From contig CANKGV010000003.1 of the NCBI GenBank assembly GCA_947481575.1, forward strand, positions 1 through 51,933: a stretch of DNA of 51,933 bases, given 5' to 3'. A model generated the notes under the pieces. It did no database searches. It was not told the origin of the DNA and saw nothing but the letters and a program-made list of their open reading frames with translations. The DNA is from Alphaproteobacteria bacterium. GTDB lineage: Bacteria; Pseudomonadota; Alphaproteobacteria; UBA2966; CAIVPW01. A program made the position numbers and the translations under genes. Positions 8,319 to 17,125 of the stretch are shown here, one piece after another; positions within the stretch are counted from its first letter, which is position 1; every line of letters starts with the position of its first letter.

Positions 8319-10104
8319 GTGCCTGCAGGAAGGCCTGGCCGTAGCGGGCGAGCTTGGCCTGGCCGACGCCGTGGATGGCGCTGAGCTGGTCGAGGTTGCG
8401 GGGGCGGTGGGTCGCCATCTCGATCAAGGTGCGATCGGGGAACACGACGTAGGCGGGGACACCCGCCGCGGAGGCGAGGGACCGGCGCAACTGCTTCAGG
8501 CGGTCGAGCAATTCGGCATCGGCATCGGATGCATCCGGCGCGGATGAGGCGGTGCGGCGAGCCTTCTTCTCTTTGGGCACCAGCAGGTCGGCGCGCAGGT
8601 CGATGCGGGCGCGGCCGCCGAGCAACTCGGCGCCGGCGCCGGTGATGGTCCAGCGGCCGTAGCCGGCAACATCCAGGGACACGAGGCCGGCGGCATAGAT
8701 CTGGCGCAGGATGGAGCGCCACTCGTTGCGCGACCGGTTGGCGCCGACGCCGAAGGTGGGCAAGGCGTCGTGGCGGTACTGCTTGATGGCGTCGGTGGCG
8801 GTGCCCATGACGATGTTCAGCACGTGCTCGGTGCCGAAGCGCTCGCCGGTGCGGCGCATGGCGCTCATCAGCTTCTGGGCGTCGACGGTGCCGTCGAAGG
8901 TTTCGACACCTTGCTGGCACAGGTCGCAGTTGCCGCACGGGCTCGTCGTCTCGCCGAAGTAAGCCAGCAGGGTTTGGCGGCGGCAGCGGGGGGCCTCGCA
9001 CAGGGACACGAGGGCGTTCAGGCGCTGGCGTTCGACGCGCTTTTGTTCGTCGGGGGCTTGGCCTTCTTCGATCTGGGAGCGGCGCAGGCGGATGTCGTCG
9101 AGGCCGTAGAGGGTCAGGGTGTCGGCGGGGAGGCCGTCGCGGCCGGCGCGGCCGATCTCCTGGTAGTAGGACTCGATGTTCTTGGGCAGGTCGGCGTGGC
9201 AGACGAAGCGCACGTCGGGTTTATCGATGCCCATGCCGAAGGCGACGGTGGCGACCATGACCACGGAGTCTTCTTTCACGAACGCATCTTGGTTGGCGTC
9301 CCGCACTTCTTTGGGCAGACCAGCGTGGTAGGGCAGGGAGCGGACGCCGTCTTTCACTAGGGCGGCGGCAAAGTCCTCGGTGCGGGCGCGGGAGCTGCAG
9401 TAGACGATGCCGCTGTCGCCTTTGTGTTCGGCGACGAAGGCCAGCACCTGCTTGCGGCCGCCGTCTTTGGGGGTCATGGCGAGGCGCAGGTTGGGACGGT
9501 CGAAGCCGCCGACGAACAGCTCGGGCGGGCGCGGGAAGAGGCGGGCGGCGACGTCCGCGCGGGTGGCGGTGTCGGCGGTGGCGGTGAAGGCGACGGTCTG
9601 CTTCGCACCGAGCGACTCGCGCAGGGAGCCGAGGGTCAGGTACTCGGGCCGGAAGTCGTGGCCCCATTGCGAGACGCAGTGGGCTTCGTCGATGGCCAAG
9701 GTGACGGCGCCCGCATCCCGCAGCATGGCGATGGTGCCGGGCTGGGACAGGCGTTCGGGGGCGGCATAGAGCAGGCGCATGCGGCGGGACCGGACCGCGT
9801 CCATCACACGCTTGAACTCGTCGGCGTCGTTGGACGAGTTGAGGGAGCCGGCTTCGATGCCCAGCGCGCGGAGCTGGGTGACCTGGTCGCGCATCAGGGC
9901 GATGAGGGGCGAGACCACCAGGGTGAGGTGTTCACCGACGATGGCCGGGAGCTGGTAGCAGAGGGATTTGCCGCTGCCGGTGGGCATGACGGCGAGGACA
10001 TCGCGTCCCGAAAGTACGGCGGAGATGATCGCTTCCTGGCCGGGGCGAAACGACTGGAAGCCGAATACCTCGTGCAGGACGGAGCGGGCGCGGGTGAGGT
10101 CGAT
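8308..10104 (-). CDS. recQ: ATP-dependent DNA helicase RecQ (non-canonical start)
   Basis: This 3'-5' helicase acts in recombination and repair. It has motif 0 (FGFQSFRPGQEAII), Walker A (MPTGSGKSLCYQLPA), the DEAH box (AIDEAHCVSQWGHDFRPEYL), motif VI (QEIGRAGRDG), the zinc-binding RQC cysteines (CEAPRC with CGNCDLC) and a C-terminal HRDC domain. The first ATG is at 9987 and would delete motif 0. The conserved frame runs upstream without ATG, GTG or TTG to the atpF stop TAA (10123-10125), which lies in the same frame. The end given here assumes an ATC start at 10104; CTG at 10077 is another option. It sits directly behind atpF. Confidence 0.85.
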   Translation of the reverse strand: MDLTRARSVLHEVFGFQSFRPGQEAIISAVLSGRDVLAVMPTGSGKSLCYQLPAIVGEHLTLVVSPLIALMRDQVTQLRALGIEAGSLNSSNDADEFKRVMDAVRSRRMRLLYAAPERLSQPGTIAMLRDAGAVTLAIDEAHCVSQWGHDFRPEYLTLGSLRESLGAKQTVAFTATADTATRADVAARLFPRPPELFVGGFDRPNLRLAMTPKDGGRKQVLAFVAEHKGDSGIVYCSSRARTEDFAAALVKDGVRSLPYHAGLPKEVRDANQDAFVKEDSVVMVATVAFGMGIDKPDVRFVCHADLPKNIESYYQEIGRAGRDGLPADTLTLYGLDDIRLRRSQIEEGQAPDEQKRVERQRLNALVSLCEAPRCRRQTLLAYFGETTSPCGNCDLCQQGVETFDGTVDAQKLMSAMRRTGERFGTEHVLNIVMGTATDAIKQYRHDALPTFGVGANRSRNEWRSILRQIYAAGLVSLDVAGYGRWTITGAGAELLGGRARIDLRADLLVPKEKKARRTASSAPDASDADAELLDRLKQLRRSLASAAGVPAYVVFPDRTLIEMATHRPRNLDQLSAIHGVGQAKLARYGQAFLQALME

Positions 10105-10122
10105 GGAGGGCTGCGCGCCGGC

Positions 10123-10611
10123 TTAGTGCAGCTTGCGATCGAGGTCGCGGATGGCGTCGTCGACCATCTTGTCGGCCTTGGCGGCATCCAATTCGCCGGC
10201 GATCAGGCGTTCGGCGCTGCGCACGGCGATATCGATGGCGACATCGCGGACTTCCCGCAGCGCCTTGGCTTCGGCGCGGCCGATGCGCTCCATCGCCAAC
10301 TCGGAGCGGCGCTGGACGGTGACTTCCAACGCACGCGCGGCTTCCTTGGCCATGGTGGCGGCTTCGGACTTGGCTTGCGCCACGATCTCGGCCGCTTCCT
10401 TTTCGGCTTCGCGGACCTTCTTTTCGTAGGTGGTGAGCAGCGTGCGGGCGTCTTCGCGCAGCTTCACGGCTTCGTCGAGCTTCGCCTTGATCTCGGCGGA
10501 GCGGTCGTCGAGCATCTTGGTGATGGCGACCCAGGCCTGCTTGGCGACGAGGGCGACGAACACCAGGAAGCCGAGGGCTTCCCAGGTGTGCGGGCTGTGC
10601 AGCAGTTCCAT
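10123..10611 (-). CDS. atpF: F0F1 ATP synthase subunit b
   Basis: This 162-residue stator subunit has one N-terminal membrane helix (LGFLVFVALVAKQAWVAI) followed by a long charged coiled coil rich in Ala, Glu and Lys. It links F0 to F1. It is the last gene of the leftward F0 operon, 3 bp after the b' gene. Its stop codon is in the reading frame of the downstream recQ. Confidence 0.93.
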   Translation of the reverse strand: MELLHSPHTWEALGFLVFVALVAKQAWVAITKMLDDRSAEIKAKLDEAVKLREDARTLLTTYEKKVREAEKEAAEIVAQAKSEAATMAKEAARALEVTVQRRSELAMERIGRAEAKALREVRDVAIDIAVRSAERLIAGELDAAKADKMVDDAIRDLDRKLH

Positions 10612-10614
10612 GGC

Positions 10615-11130
10615 TTACTTCCCTGCTTTCAGCTCGGCATCGACGGCCTTGGCCGCCGCGTCGCGGTTGAGCTTGGAACCCACCAGCTTTTCCGCGGTGG
10701 CCTGGGCGATCTCGGCGGCGAGGTCGCGGAGACCTTCCATGGCCTTCGCGCGGGCGGCGGCAACGTCGGCCTCGGCCTTGCGGCCGGTGGCGGCGAGGCG
10801 GCCGTCCAGCGCTTCCAGTTCCGCCGCCTGTTTGGCATTGGCGGCGGCGCGGGCTTCGGCGGCAAGCTGCTGGGCGGTGGCCCGGGCCTGGGCGGACAGG
10901 CGCTCGTAAGTGCTGAGTGCGGTATCCGCCTGGGCCTTCATCGCCTGGGCGCTCCCGAGATCGGACGCAACCTTGGCATCGCGGGTTTCCAAGATCCCGG
11001 TGATGCGCGGCACGACGACCCGCGCCATGACGAAGTAGAGCACGACGAACGTGATCGCGAGCCACACAAGCTGTGGCGCGAACGTCGCCGCATCCATTTG
11101 CGGAAAGGAAACGACCGCTGCTTCTTCCAT
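10615..11130 (-). CDS. atpF': F0F1 ATP synthase subunit b'
   Basis: This second b-type stator subunit has 171 residues. It has an N-terminal hydrophobic helix (LVWLAITFVVLYFVMARVVV), the conserved PRITGILETRDAKVASDL segment and an Ala-rich coiled coil. Paired b and b' genes are typical of alphaproteobacteria and phototrophs. It lies between atpE and atpF. Confidence 0.92.
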   Translation of the reverse strand: MEEAAVVSFPQMDAATFAPQLVWLAITFVVLYFVMARVVVPRITGILETRDAKVASDLGSAQAMKAQADTALSTYERLSAQARATAQQLAAEARAAANAKQAAELEALDGRLAATGRKAEADVAAARAKAMEGLRDLAAEIAQATAEKLVGSKLNRDAAAKAVDAELKAGK

Positions 11131-11183
11131 GACGCCGCCTTCAGTCAGTAATCAGTACGCGCGAGACGCGAGTGGTTGGCGGC

Positions 11184-11408
11184 TTACTTGAAGAGGATCA
11201 GGAACGCCACGACCAGCGCGTAAATCGCGACGGCTTCCGTGAGCGCGAAGCCCAGAATGACCGAGCCGAACATCTTGGGCGCGGCGGCCGGGTTGCGGAT
11301 GCCGGCGGAGACGTAGTTGGCGAAAATGTTGCCGATGCCGACGCCGGCGCCCGCAACGCCGAGAGTGGCCAGACCTGCGCCGATCAACTTGGCGGCTTCG
11401 ATATCCAT
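11184..11408 (-). CDS. atpE: F0F1 ATP synthase subunit c
   Basis: This 74-residue proteolipid forms the rotor ring. Helix 1 has [18 protein letters not shown], the polar loop has RNPAAAP, and helix 2 carries the ion-binding Glu in [15 protein letters not shown]. No sodium-site signature stands out, so proton coupling is likely. It lies downstream of atpB in the leftward F0 operon. Confidence 0.96.
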   Translation of the reverse strand: MDIEAAKLIGAGLATLGVAGAGVGIGNIFANYVSAGIRNPAAAPKMFGSVILGFALTEAVAIYALVVAFLILFK

Positions 11409-11458
11409 GGTGGTGTGCTCCTCGCTACGTGAAATGGGAAAACGGTGAAACTGGACGG

Positions 11459-12199
11459 CTATTCGTGGTGCAGGTGAATGGCGTCGGACAGATACAGGCA
11501 GGTGAGCACGACGAACACGTACGCCTGCAGGAACGCGACGATGACTTCGAGGCCGTAGACCGCGACCACGAACAGGAACGGGGCGATGCCGAACACGCCC
11601 AGGGCGACCACGAAGCCCGCGAACACCGCCAGCATGGTGTGGCCGGCCAGCATGTTGGCGGCGAGACGCACCGAGAGGCTGATGGGGCGGGTGAAATAGC
11701 CGATGATTTCGATGGGCACGAGCAGCGGCAGCAGATAGGGCGGCACGCCGTGCGGCACGAAGAAGCCGAAGAACTTGAACCCGTGGCGGAACAGCGCGAT
11801 GAGCGTGACGCCGACGAAGATCAGCCCGGCGAACCCGAAGGTGACGATGATGTGGCTGGTGACGGTGAACTTGCCCGGAACGGGGAGCAGGCCGATGAAG
11901 TTCGCGAACAGGACGAACATGAACACGGAGAAGATGAACGGGAAGTACTTCCAGCCTTCCATGCCCACGTTGTCTTTCACCGCATTGGCGACGACGCCAT
12001 AGGACATCTCGGCGAGCGACTGCCAGCGCGACGGCACGAGGCTGCGCGCGCCGGTGCTCAGCGTGAGGAACAGCAGCACGGCGGCGATCGAGATCACCAT
12101 GAACAGCGCGGAATTGGTGAACGACGCATTGAGCGACCCGAAGTGAATCGGGATCAGCTCGTGAATGCGGAACTGTTCGAGCGGGCCTTCTTCTTCCAC
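11459..12199 (-). CDS. atpB: F0F1 ATP synthase subunit a
   Basis: This 246-residue membrane subunit forms the proton half-channels against the c ring. It starts [17 protein letters not shown], and the essential Arg lies in [15 protein letters not shown] near the fourth helix. Five to six hydrophobic segments are visible. It follows atpI by 8 bp. Confidence 0.96.
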   Translation of the reverse strand: MEEEGPLEQFRIHELIPIHFGSLNASFTNSALFMVISIAAVLLFLTLSTGARSLVPSRWQSLAEMSYGVVANAVKDNVGMEGWKYFPFIFSVFMFVLFANFIGLLPVPGKFTVTSHIIVTFGFAGLIFVGVTLIALFRHGFKFFGFFVPHGVPPYLLPLLVPIEIIGYFTRPISLSVRLAANMLAGHTMLAVFAGFVVALGVFGIAPFLFVVAVYGLEVIVAFLQAYVFVVLTCLYLSDAIHLHHE

Positions 12200-12207
12200 G
12201 GTAACCC

Positions 12208-12525
12208 CTAGTTCCCCGGCGTATCCGCCTCGGCGCTGATCCGCGAAGCTGCGCGGAACGCGGTGATGATCCCGCTGGCGAACCCGAACGTTAGGAACAC
12301 CAGGAACAACCAGGGACGGGTGTTGAGCCAGCCATCGAGCAGCCAGCCAAATCCGCCCCCAACCACAAGAGCCGCAACCAATTCGGTGGCCACACGAAAG
12401 GCCACCCCCATACCACGCGGCGCGAACGGTCTGCTCAGGCGCGGGTCCGGAACATCGGCCCCCTGCGCCTTGCGCAGCCGATCACTGAATTCCTTCAGGT
12501 CCGGCGGCTGAGGCTCTTCAGTCAT
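12208..12525 (-). CDS. atpI: ATP synthase assembly protein AtpI
   Basis: This small membrane protein (about 105 residues) encoded first in alphaproteobacterial F0 operons helps c-ring assembly or ion supply. An acidic N-terminus ([13 protein letters not shown]) is followed by two hydrophobic helices ([18 protein letters not shown] and [18 protein letters not shown]). The ATG at 12525 is chosen because the upstream in-frame ATG at 12558 falls inside the predicted -10 box. Confidence 0.88.
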   Translation of the reverse strand: MTEEPQPPDLKEFSDRLRKAQGADVPDPRLSRPFAPRGMGVAFRVATELVAALVVGGGFGWLLDGWLNTRPWLFLVFLTFGFASGIITAFRAASRISAEADTPGN

Positions 12526-12554
12526 TGCGCCATACCAGCGCAAAAACCGCGCGG

Positions 12555-12583
12555 ACAATACGGTTGGCGCTGGGGCCTGTCAA
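12555..12583 (-). promoter_or_regulatory. sigma70-like promoter of the atp (F0) operon
   Basis: Read on the minus strand, TTGACA (12578-12583) and TATTGT (12555-12560) are separated by 17 bp. The expected transcription start is near 12548, about 23 nt before the atpI ATG at 12525. The -35 is a perfect consensus match. Confidence 0.65.
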
Positions 12584-12676
12584 CCATACCAGACCTGGGT
12601 GCAAGTGCTTGACCAACCACGATAATTCTCCGGTTGCGACGCCGCGCCGCGGGGGCTTTCACCAACTTAGCCGTTC

Positions 12677-12792
12677 GCGCGTTACTACGCGTGATTTACG
12701 CGCGGGGTGGGCACCGTAAGTACGGTCGATTTACGGTGGGGCGCGACCCCGCTTGTGCATGCGTTTTGCGTAAATACGCGAGATTTACGCCA
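12677..12792. repeat. three structured 27-bp repeats upstream of the atp promoter
   Basis: Units at 12677-12703, 12712-12738 and 12766-12792 share the pattern CGT(A/T)ANTACG-N3-GATTTACG. In each unit the first arm is the reverse complement of the second, and the second is repeated after GATT: CGCGT/ACGCG/ACGCG, ACCGT/ACGGT/ACGGT and GCGT/ACGC/ACGC. The outer bases differ between units but change together, so the symmetry is kept. They lie 94 to 210 bp upstream of the atp -35 box and before the end of the restriction pseudogene. The flanks 12584-12676 and 12793-12918 show no gene. Confidence 0.8.
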
Positions 12793-12918
12793 GCTCAACG
12801 GCGGCCATCCCGGACTCCCGGGAATGAGGGGAGGATAGACGATGATGCGGGTTGTGTCAATACGAAGTGTATTCAGGTTCGTGCATCCCGCCGAACAGCC
12901 GGAAGCGCACGAGGCCAC

Positions 12919-15900
12919 CTAGACCAGCGGTGGTACGCCTTGCGTCGCGGCGAAGTTGTGAAGCGACTCTGGGCCTTGCCACGGCACATGGCCCTCCTTC
13001 ACAGCAGCGTAACTGGCGTCAAGGTGGGGCCCGAGGAGCAGCACCGCCGCGATCCGACGTACCATGAGCGAGAAGTACTGCACTTCATCCGGGGAGAGCG
13101 GCCTTTTGAGCAGGTCGCGTTCGCGATAACTGAGCCACTTCTTGAGGACCTGATACCCGGCCAAGGTGTAGTCCGCACACTGCGGCTGGAACATTCGACC
13201 AATAGGCACTTCCGTTCAGGTAGATGTCGAAGGTGGTCATCCCCACAAGCGAGAGGAGGTCCGAGGAACTGAGTCCGAGCTTCTCTTCTCCGCCTTTCAA
13301 CTCAGCAAGTTCCTGTTCCGTGTAGTTGCGCCCGACTGTTTTTCCGCGCGCCGGCATGACAATTCCACCACCCTGAGCGTGGCCCCACCCGGCAGTTAGC
13401 GCGAAATCGTCCCCGGCCAGGTTTCCGCCACCGACGCGGCTCGGCTTTGCAATGAGTTTCAGTTCGGGTCTTACCGCTCCTGCGGTCACCCCCGGCACTG
13501 GAGATTCAGGGTCGAGCAACGCGACGAGCGTCTGTCCCAATTTGGCCGAAGCAATTAGGGTTTCGGAGCCCTTCGGGAGGGGAATGCGCGGCCAGCCCAT
13601 CCGCAAGGCGTCATGGTTCTCGTGGCGATACTGGGGACAGTGGAGTATCGCCACTACATGGTGAAAGAGGTCATCCGTTTCGGCGCGATTGGCCTTCAAG
13701 TACACCCCTGCCGACTTTGAAATGTTGGGGACTTTGGTGTCCCCTTGGGCCATCCGCATTGGGAAGAAGCTCGAAAGGCCCGATCCGAAGTTATCGGCCA
13801 GATGCCGAACGATTGTCCCTCTCGAGAAGGCCTCTTTGGCCTGCTTCTCGCGCGCCTCTAGCCAAACGTTTCCTTCAAAGGTGTGGGGCCATGACTCGGC
13901 GCGGTTCCTGTCGAGAAGCTTTGTCTCTGGTTCTCGATAGAGCCAGCGCACGTCGAAGGGGCGGTAGGCGTAGCGCACGACGGCGTCGGCCTTCCGTCCC
14001 CGCTTCAACAAGGTAGTGCGTGTCGCTACGGGATCGTAACCGGAGTTGCCCTCCATGACGGAATGGAACAAGCGCGCCATCTCCTCATGACTCACCTTTG
14101 GGTCAAAGTAGGCGGACAGCCGCTCTTCCAGCGTCTTTCTGTCAATCGCGACAAGGAAGTCGTCGCGACTGGTCTTCACTCCAGGGAACGATGCCGGGAG
14201 CAAGTCATGAAGTTCGGGCCAGCTCGAATAGTCGGCGGACGCCGAGGCGGCTAGGAGCGGGAGACCGAGTGCGAGAGCAGGAGTTAAAGTCTCGTACAGT
14301 TGCGCCACAGCGGTCTCGGCTGTTGCCTAAAGCTGTTCGCGTTTGTCTTGTCCCCAAAGGTGTCGAAATTGGATCGTTGCCGCCGCGACATGTTCCTTGC
14401 GGCGAATCAGAGTTGAGATTGCGGTCCCGATCCCAATTCCCTCGCGATTGCGGTCTGTCGAGAAGATGCTTGGGTCGGGCCTTCCGTCAGGGGTGATCTT
14501 GCCCGTCTTGAACTTGTCGCCGTTGAGGCAGTCGATGCGGATGAAGTCGAATTCATTGAGGAAGCGTTCGCGCATTCCGGTGAAGGACATCCCATCCAAC
14601 CAAGAGTAGTTGGAAATAAGACACACAATGCCTTCGCCAGTCTTCTCGACGATCCGCCTTTCCGCCATGCGGAAGAATCGAACGTACAGATCGTTGAGCC
14701 CCTGCCCTTGCGGCTTTCTGACGCGATCGACGGTGCGATAAACGGTCGACAGTTCGCGCTCTTCGGAGACCGCCATTCCTGCGAACCCGTTGTACGGAGG
14801 GTTCCCAAGCACAACCAAGATCGGCGTTTGCTGTTTCACCGCGTCGGCGCGCGCGCGCTCTTCCTCCAACTCTGCGAAAGGTAGTGGGTCTTCTTCGACT
14901 GGCTCCCACCCCGTCAGTGCGTTCGTCAGATAGACCGCAGCGCGTTCGCTGCCGTCCTCGGCGAACGGCGCGCCTAGTGACTGCAGCAGCAAACCAATCT
15001 GGAGGTGTGACACAACGAACGGCGCCGGCAGGATCTCGAAGCCGAACACGCGCTGCGTCGCGGCTTTCCTTAGAACTGCGCCCTTCAGGGCCCCAAAACC
15101 GTTGCCCTCCAAACGCTCGTCGATGCGGCGCAGCACCTCCGCCAAGAACGCGCCCGTACCGCAGCAGGGATCGAGGACGAACACATGTTCGGCAGCGAGC
15201 CCCTCCGGGATGCCGAGGTCGTCCCTTAGTGCCGCGTCAACACGAGCGACCATGTAGCGGACTACCTCGATCGGCGTGTACCAGACACCTAGTTGCTGAC
15301 GGAGATCAGGATCGAACGCCTCAAGGAATGGCTCGTAGAAATATTGAACCGCTTCGCTCTCTCGGAACCGAGTGAAGAACTGCGTCCGGTTGACTCGGTT
15401 CAGGGCATGGGCAGCCCAATCCAGCACCTCGACGAGGCCAAGAGGTTCTAGGCGGCCCGGGTCAGCGAGTTGCTGGAAAAGGGCCCGTAGCATCGGCACC
15501 CTCAGGTGCCAGCCGGAAAGTCTCCAATCGAACGCCTTCGCAGGCAACGGAGTTTGTTGGGCCCACAACACCCACGCAGAGAACACTCCATAGAAGAGTG
15601 TCTGAACAAGCGTCGAGCGGAAGAAATGTTCGCCGCGTTCGCCGGTGAAGTGCGAGCCCAGGGCTTCCTCTAGCGAGGATCGAACTAGCGCGAGCGCCGG
15701 CAGGTCGCCTGCAGTGTCAACGCGCCGTAGGGCATCGCGAGCATATGACGCAAGGAGCCACGCAACATCCTTCGGCTCCGTCAGACTGACCGGCACCGTG
15801 AGAGCGCGGCGGAGGTACTCGCCTAGCGCACGTCCCTTGGTGGCGGCGGTCTTGTGAGCTTGTTCTGCCGCTTCCCAAAGCTGATCGGCGGACTCAACGA

Positions 15901-16363
15901 GCCGGAAGTGCTCAAGCTGAATCGGGTTTCCAGCAGAGTCCTCAGCGATCAGGAGGAAGTGCCGGAGGTTGGTTACGAGAACGTGCCGATAAGTCGCCCA
16001 GTACTTGCTGACCTGCTTCGTCTCTGCGGTGAGCCAAGCGTCATCACTGACCTTCTTGACCTCAATGACTCCCCGCTCGGGCATTGCGCCGGGACGGGGC
16101 TTTCCCTTCTGACACTGGCTTGCGGTGTACAGGCCGAAATCAGGATGTCCAGCCCCCGCGCTCGCCAACTCGACAACGCGGAAGACTTTCGGCTTGAGGT
16201 CGAGGCCGATATCGTTGAGCAGTGAACTCAGTGCGGGATAGTAGGACCGCTCGTCGGTTCCGCCGCCGGTTGAGTGAACCCGGTGAAGGTCGGCCAGATA
16301 GTTGGCGACGGCCCGTTCGAGCTTGTCCTGCACCCAGCCCCCCCCCCCCCCAACGCCAGACAA
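12919..16363 (-). pseudogene. Type ISP-like restriction-modification enzyme, broken
   Basis: This single-polypeptide restriction-methylation gene of about 1,140 codons has two lesions. The N-terminal part has PD-(D/E)XK-like residues (HPDFGLY, then GVIEVKK). An adenine methyltransferase core follows with motif I (VLDPCCGTGAFLAEVL) and motif IV (NPPYNG), then a C-terminal Type ISP specificity domain (AGYQVLKKWLSYRERDLL). An amber TAG at 14327-14329 interrupts REQL-stop-ATAETAVAQLYE in frame. One extra base near 13175 shifts the end; removing it restores AVWDYTLAGYQ. No helicase domain is visible between nuclease and methylase, unlike LlaBIII. The 5' end is a TTG at 16363 or a GTG at 16333, next to a G14 tract. 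Its base use looks less GC-rich than its neighbours, which suits acquired DNA. Confidence 0.85.
16338..16351 (-). repeat. G14 homopolymer at the 5' end of the restriction gene
   Basis: Fourteen consecutive C on the plus strand read as G14 on the coding strand, 4 nt before the GTG candidate start and inside the reading frame that begins with the TTG at 16363. A frame opening at an upstream ATG (16403) is out of frame at G14 but would be in frame at G13 or G16. Tracts of this kind slip during replication. Confidence 0.85.
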
Positions 16364-16505
16364 CTACCACTTTATACAGTGCTGATGGGCGCAACCGAAG
16401 CATTGGGTACCCGGTTGGTGGGCAAGCGTGCGAACGTTTCCGGGCCGCCTGAGCAGGTCGGATCGCAGGCACTACTTCCACGACTTCGGCGTTGGCAAGG
16501 CGTGG

Positions 16506-16528
16506 ATGGCCGGAACAAGTCCGGCCAT
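16506..16528. repeat. REP-like palindrome, copy 1
   Basis: Perfect 9-bp arms ATGGCCGGA and TCCGGCCAT surround ACAAG, within a longer shared segment GGCGTGGATGGCCGGAACAA that recurs at 41424. The translated form (WMAGTSPAMT) is often mistaken for a gene. It lies between the restriction pseudogene and the higA-like gene. Confidence 0.75.
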
Positions 16529-16572
16529 GACGGAAAGGCCGCGACGCGGTTGGCGAGGATCGCCTGGGTGGC

Positions 16573-16875
16573 CTACGCCGCTTCCCGGCCCTTGTAGGGT
16601 TTGATCTTGGCCACCTGGGCTGCGATGGCGCGCTTGGCGGCCAGCGTATCGTGGGCGTTCTGGAGCCGGAGGAAATAGCCTTCGGACAGGCCGAAAAACT
16701 TGCACAGGCGCAGGTCGGTGTCGGCGGTGATGTCGCGCGTTCCGTTGACGATGGCGTGGATGCGGTTGGGCGGTACGCCCAGGGCGTGGGCCAGCTGGTT
16801 CTGGCTGATGCCGATTTCGTCCAAGAACTCGTGCCGGAGAATTGCGCCCGGGTGCGGGTTGGGAAGCTGGGCCAT
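16573..16875 (-). CDS. HigA-family HTH antitoxin-like protein
   Basis: This 100-residue XRE-type DNA-binding protein has HPGAILRHEFLDEIGISQNQ, then the helix-turn-helix LAHALGVPPNRIHAIVNG and DITADTDLRLCKFFG, all typical of HigA antidotes. No HigB toxin gene adjoins it. It starts 4 nt after hepT ends and so appears to be the third gene of a mntA-hepT-higA operon. It may act as the autorepressor of that operon, or be a leftover antitoxin. Confidence 0.8.
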   Translation of the reverse strand: MAQLPNPHPGAILRHEFLDEIGISQNQLAHALGVPPNRIHAIVNGTRDITADTDLRLCKFFGLSEGYFLRLQNAHDTLAAKRAIAAQVAKIKPYKGREAA

Positions 16876-16879
16876 CGAG

Positions 16880-17125
16880 CTATTGGTCCGGCAGGAGGCC
16901 GCTCAGGGTCGCGATGAGTTTGGGCAGGTCCTCTTGCACGGTACGCCAGACCAACCTGCTGTCAATCGCGTCATAGCCGTGCACGATGACATGGCGGAAC
17001 CCGACGATCTTGCGAAAGTCCGGGATGCGTTCCGCCGCCAGCGGGTCGATGGCGCGGGTGAACGCAATGATCGCGCAGGCCGCCTCGCGGGCGTCCCAAA
17101 GGTACTTGCGGGGATCACGCTCCAA
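16880..17125 (-). CDS. hepT: HepT-like toxin (DUF86), shortened
   Basis: This 81-residue HEPN-family RNase-like toxin carries the Rx4HxY active motif as Arg44-His49-Tyr51 (RHVIVHGY), and the Tyr is the residue adenylylated by MntA in studied systems. The N-terminus (DPRKYLWDAREAACAIIAFT) joins directly to AIDPLAAERIPDFRKIVGF. The roughly 30 residues normally between them, including the AVERQFEIIGEAL-type helix, are missing. The start is TTG at 17125 and overlaps mntA by 11 nt. The catalytic end is intact, but the lost helix may affect folding or dimer contacts. Confidence 0.8.
   Translation of the reverse strand: MERDPRKYLWDAREAACAIIAFTRAIDPLAAERIPDFRKIVGFRHVIVHGYDAIDSRLVWRTVQEDLPKLIATLSGLLPDQ

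Noticed and set aside
9424-11151. A 575-codon plus-strand frame opposite recQ and the atp b subunits
   Set aside because: Antisense to three supported genes; its Gly- and Ala-rich translation reflects coiled-coil codons read on the other strand.
12677-12792. The three repeats as a CRISPR array
   Set aside because: Units are only partly identical, the spacing is irregular (8 and 27 bp between units) and no cas gene is present.
12634-13272. A 212-codon plus-strand frame over the repeats and the end of the restriction gene
   Set aside because: It overlaps the three-arm repeats and runs antisense to the conserved Type ISP C-terminal domain; composition and lack of motifs argue against a gene.
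16338-16351. The poly-C run as a simple assembly artefact
   Set aside because: It cannot be excluded, but its exact place at the 5' end of a restriction gene fits a known biological switch, so it is kept as a finding with a check on reads.
16497-16597. Coding potential through the REP-like element
   Set aside because: The translated WMAGTSPAMT-type string comes from the dispersed palindrome, not from a gene.
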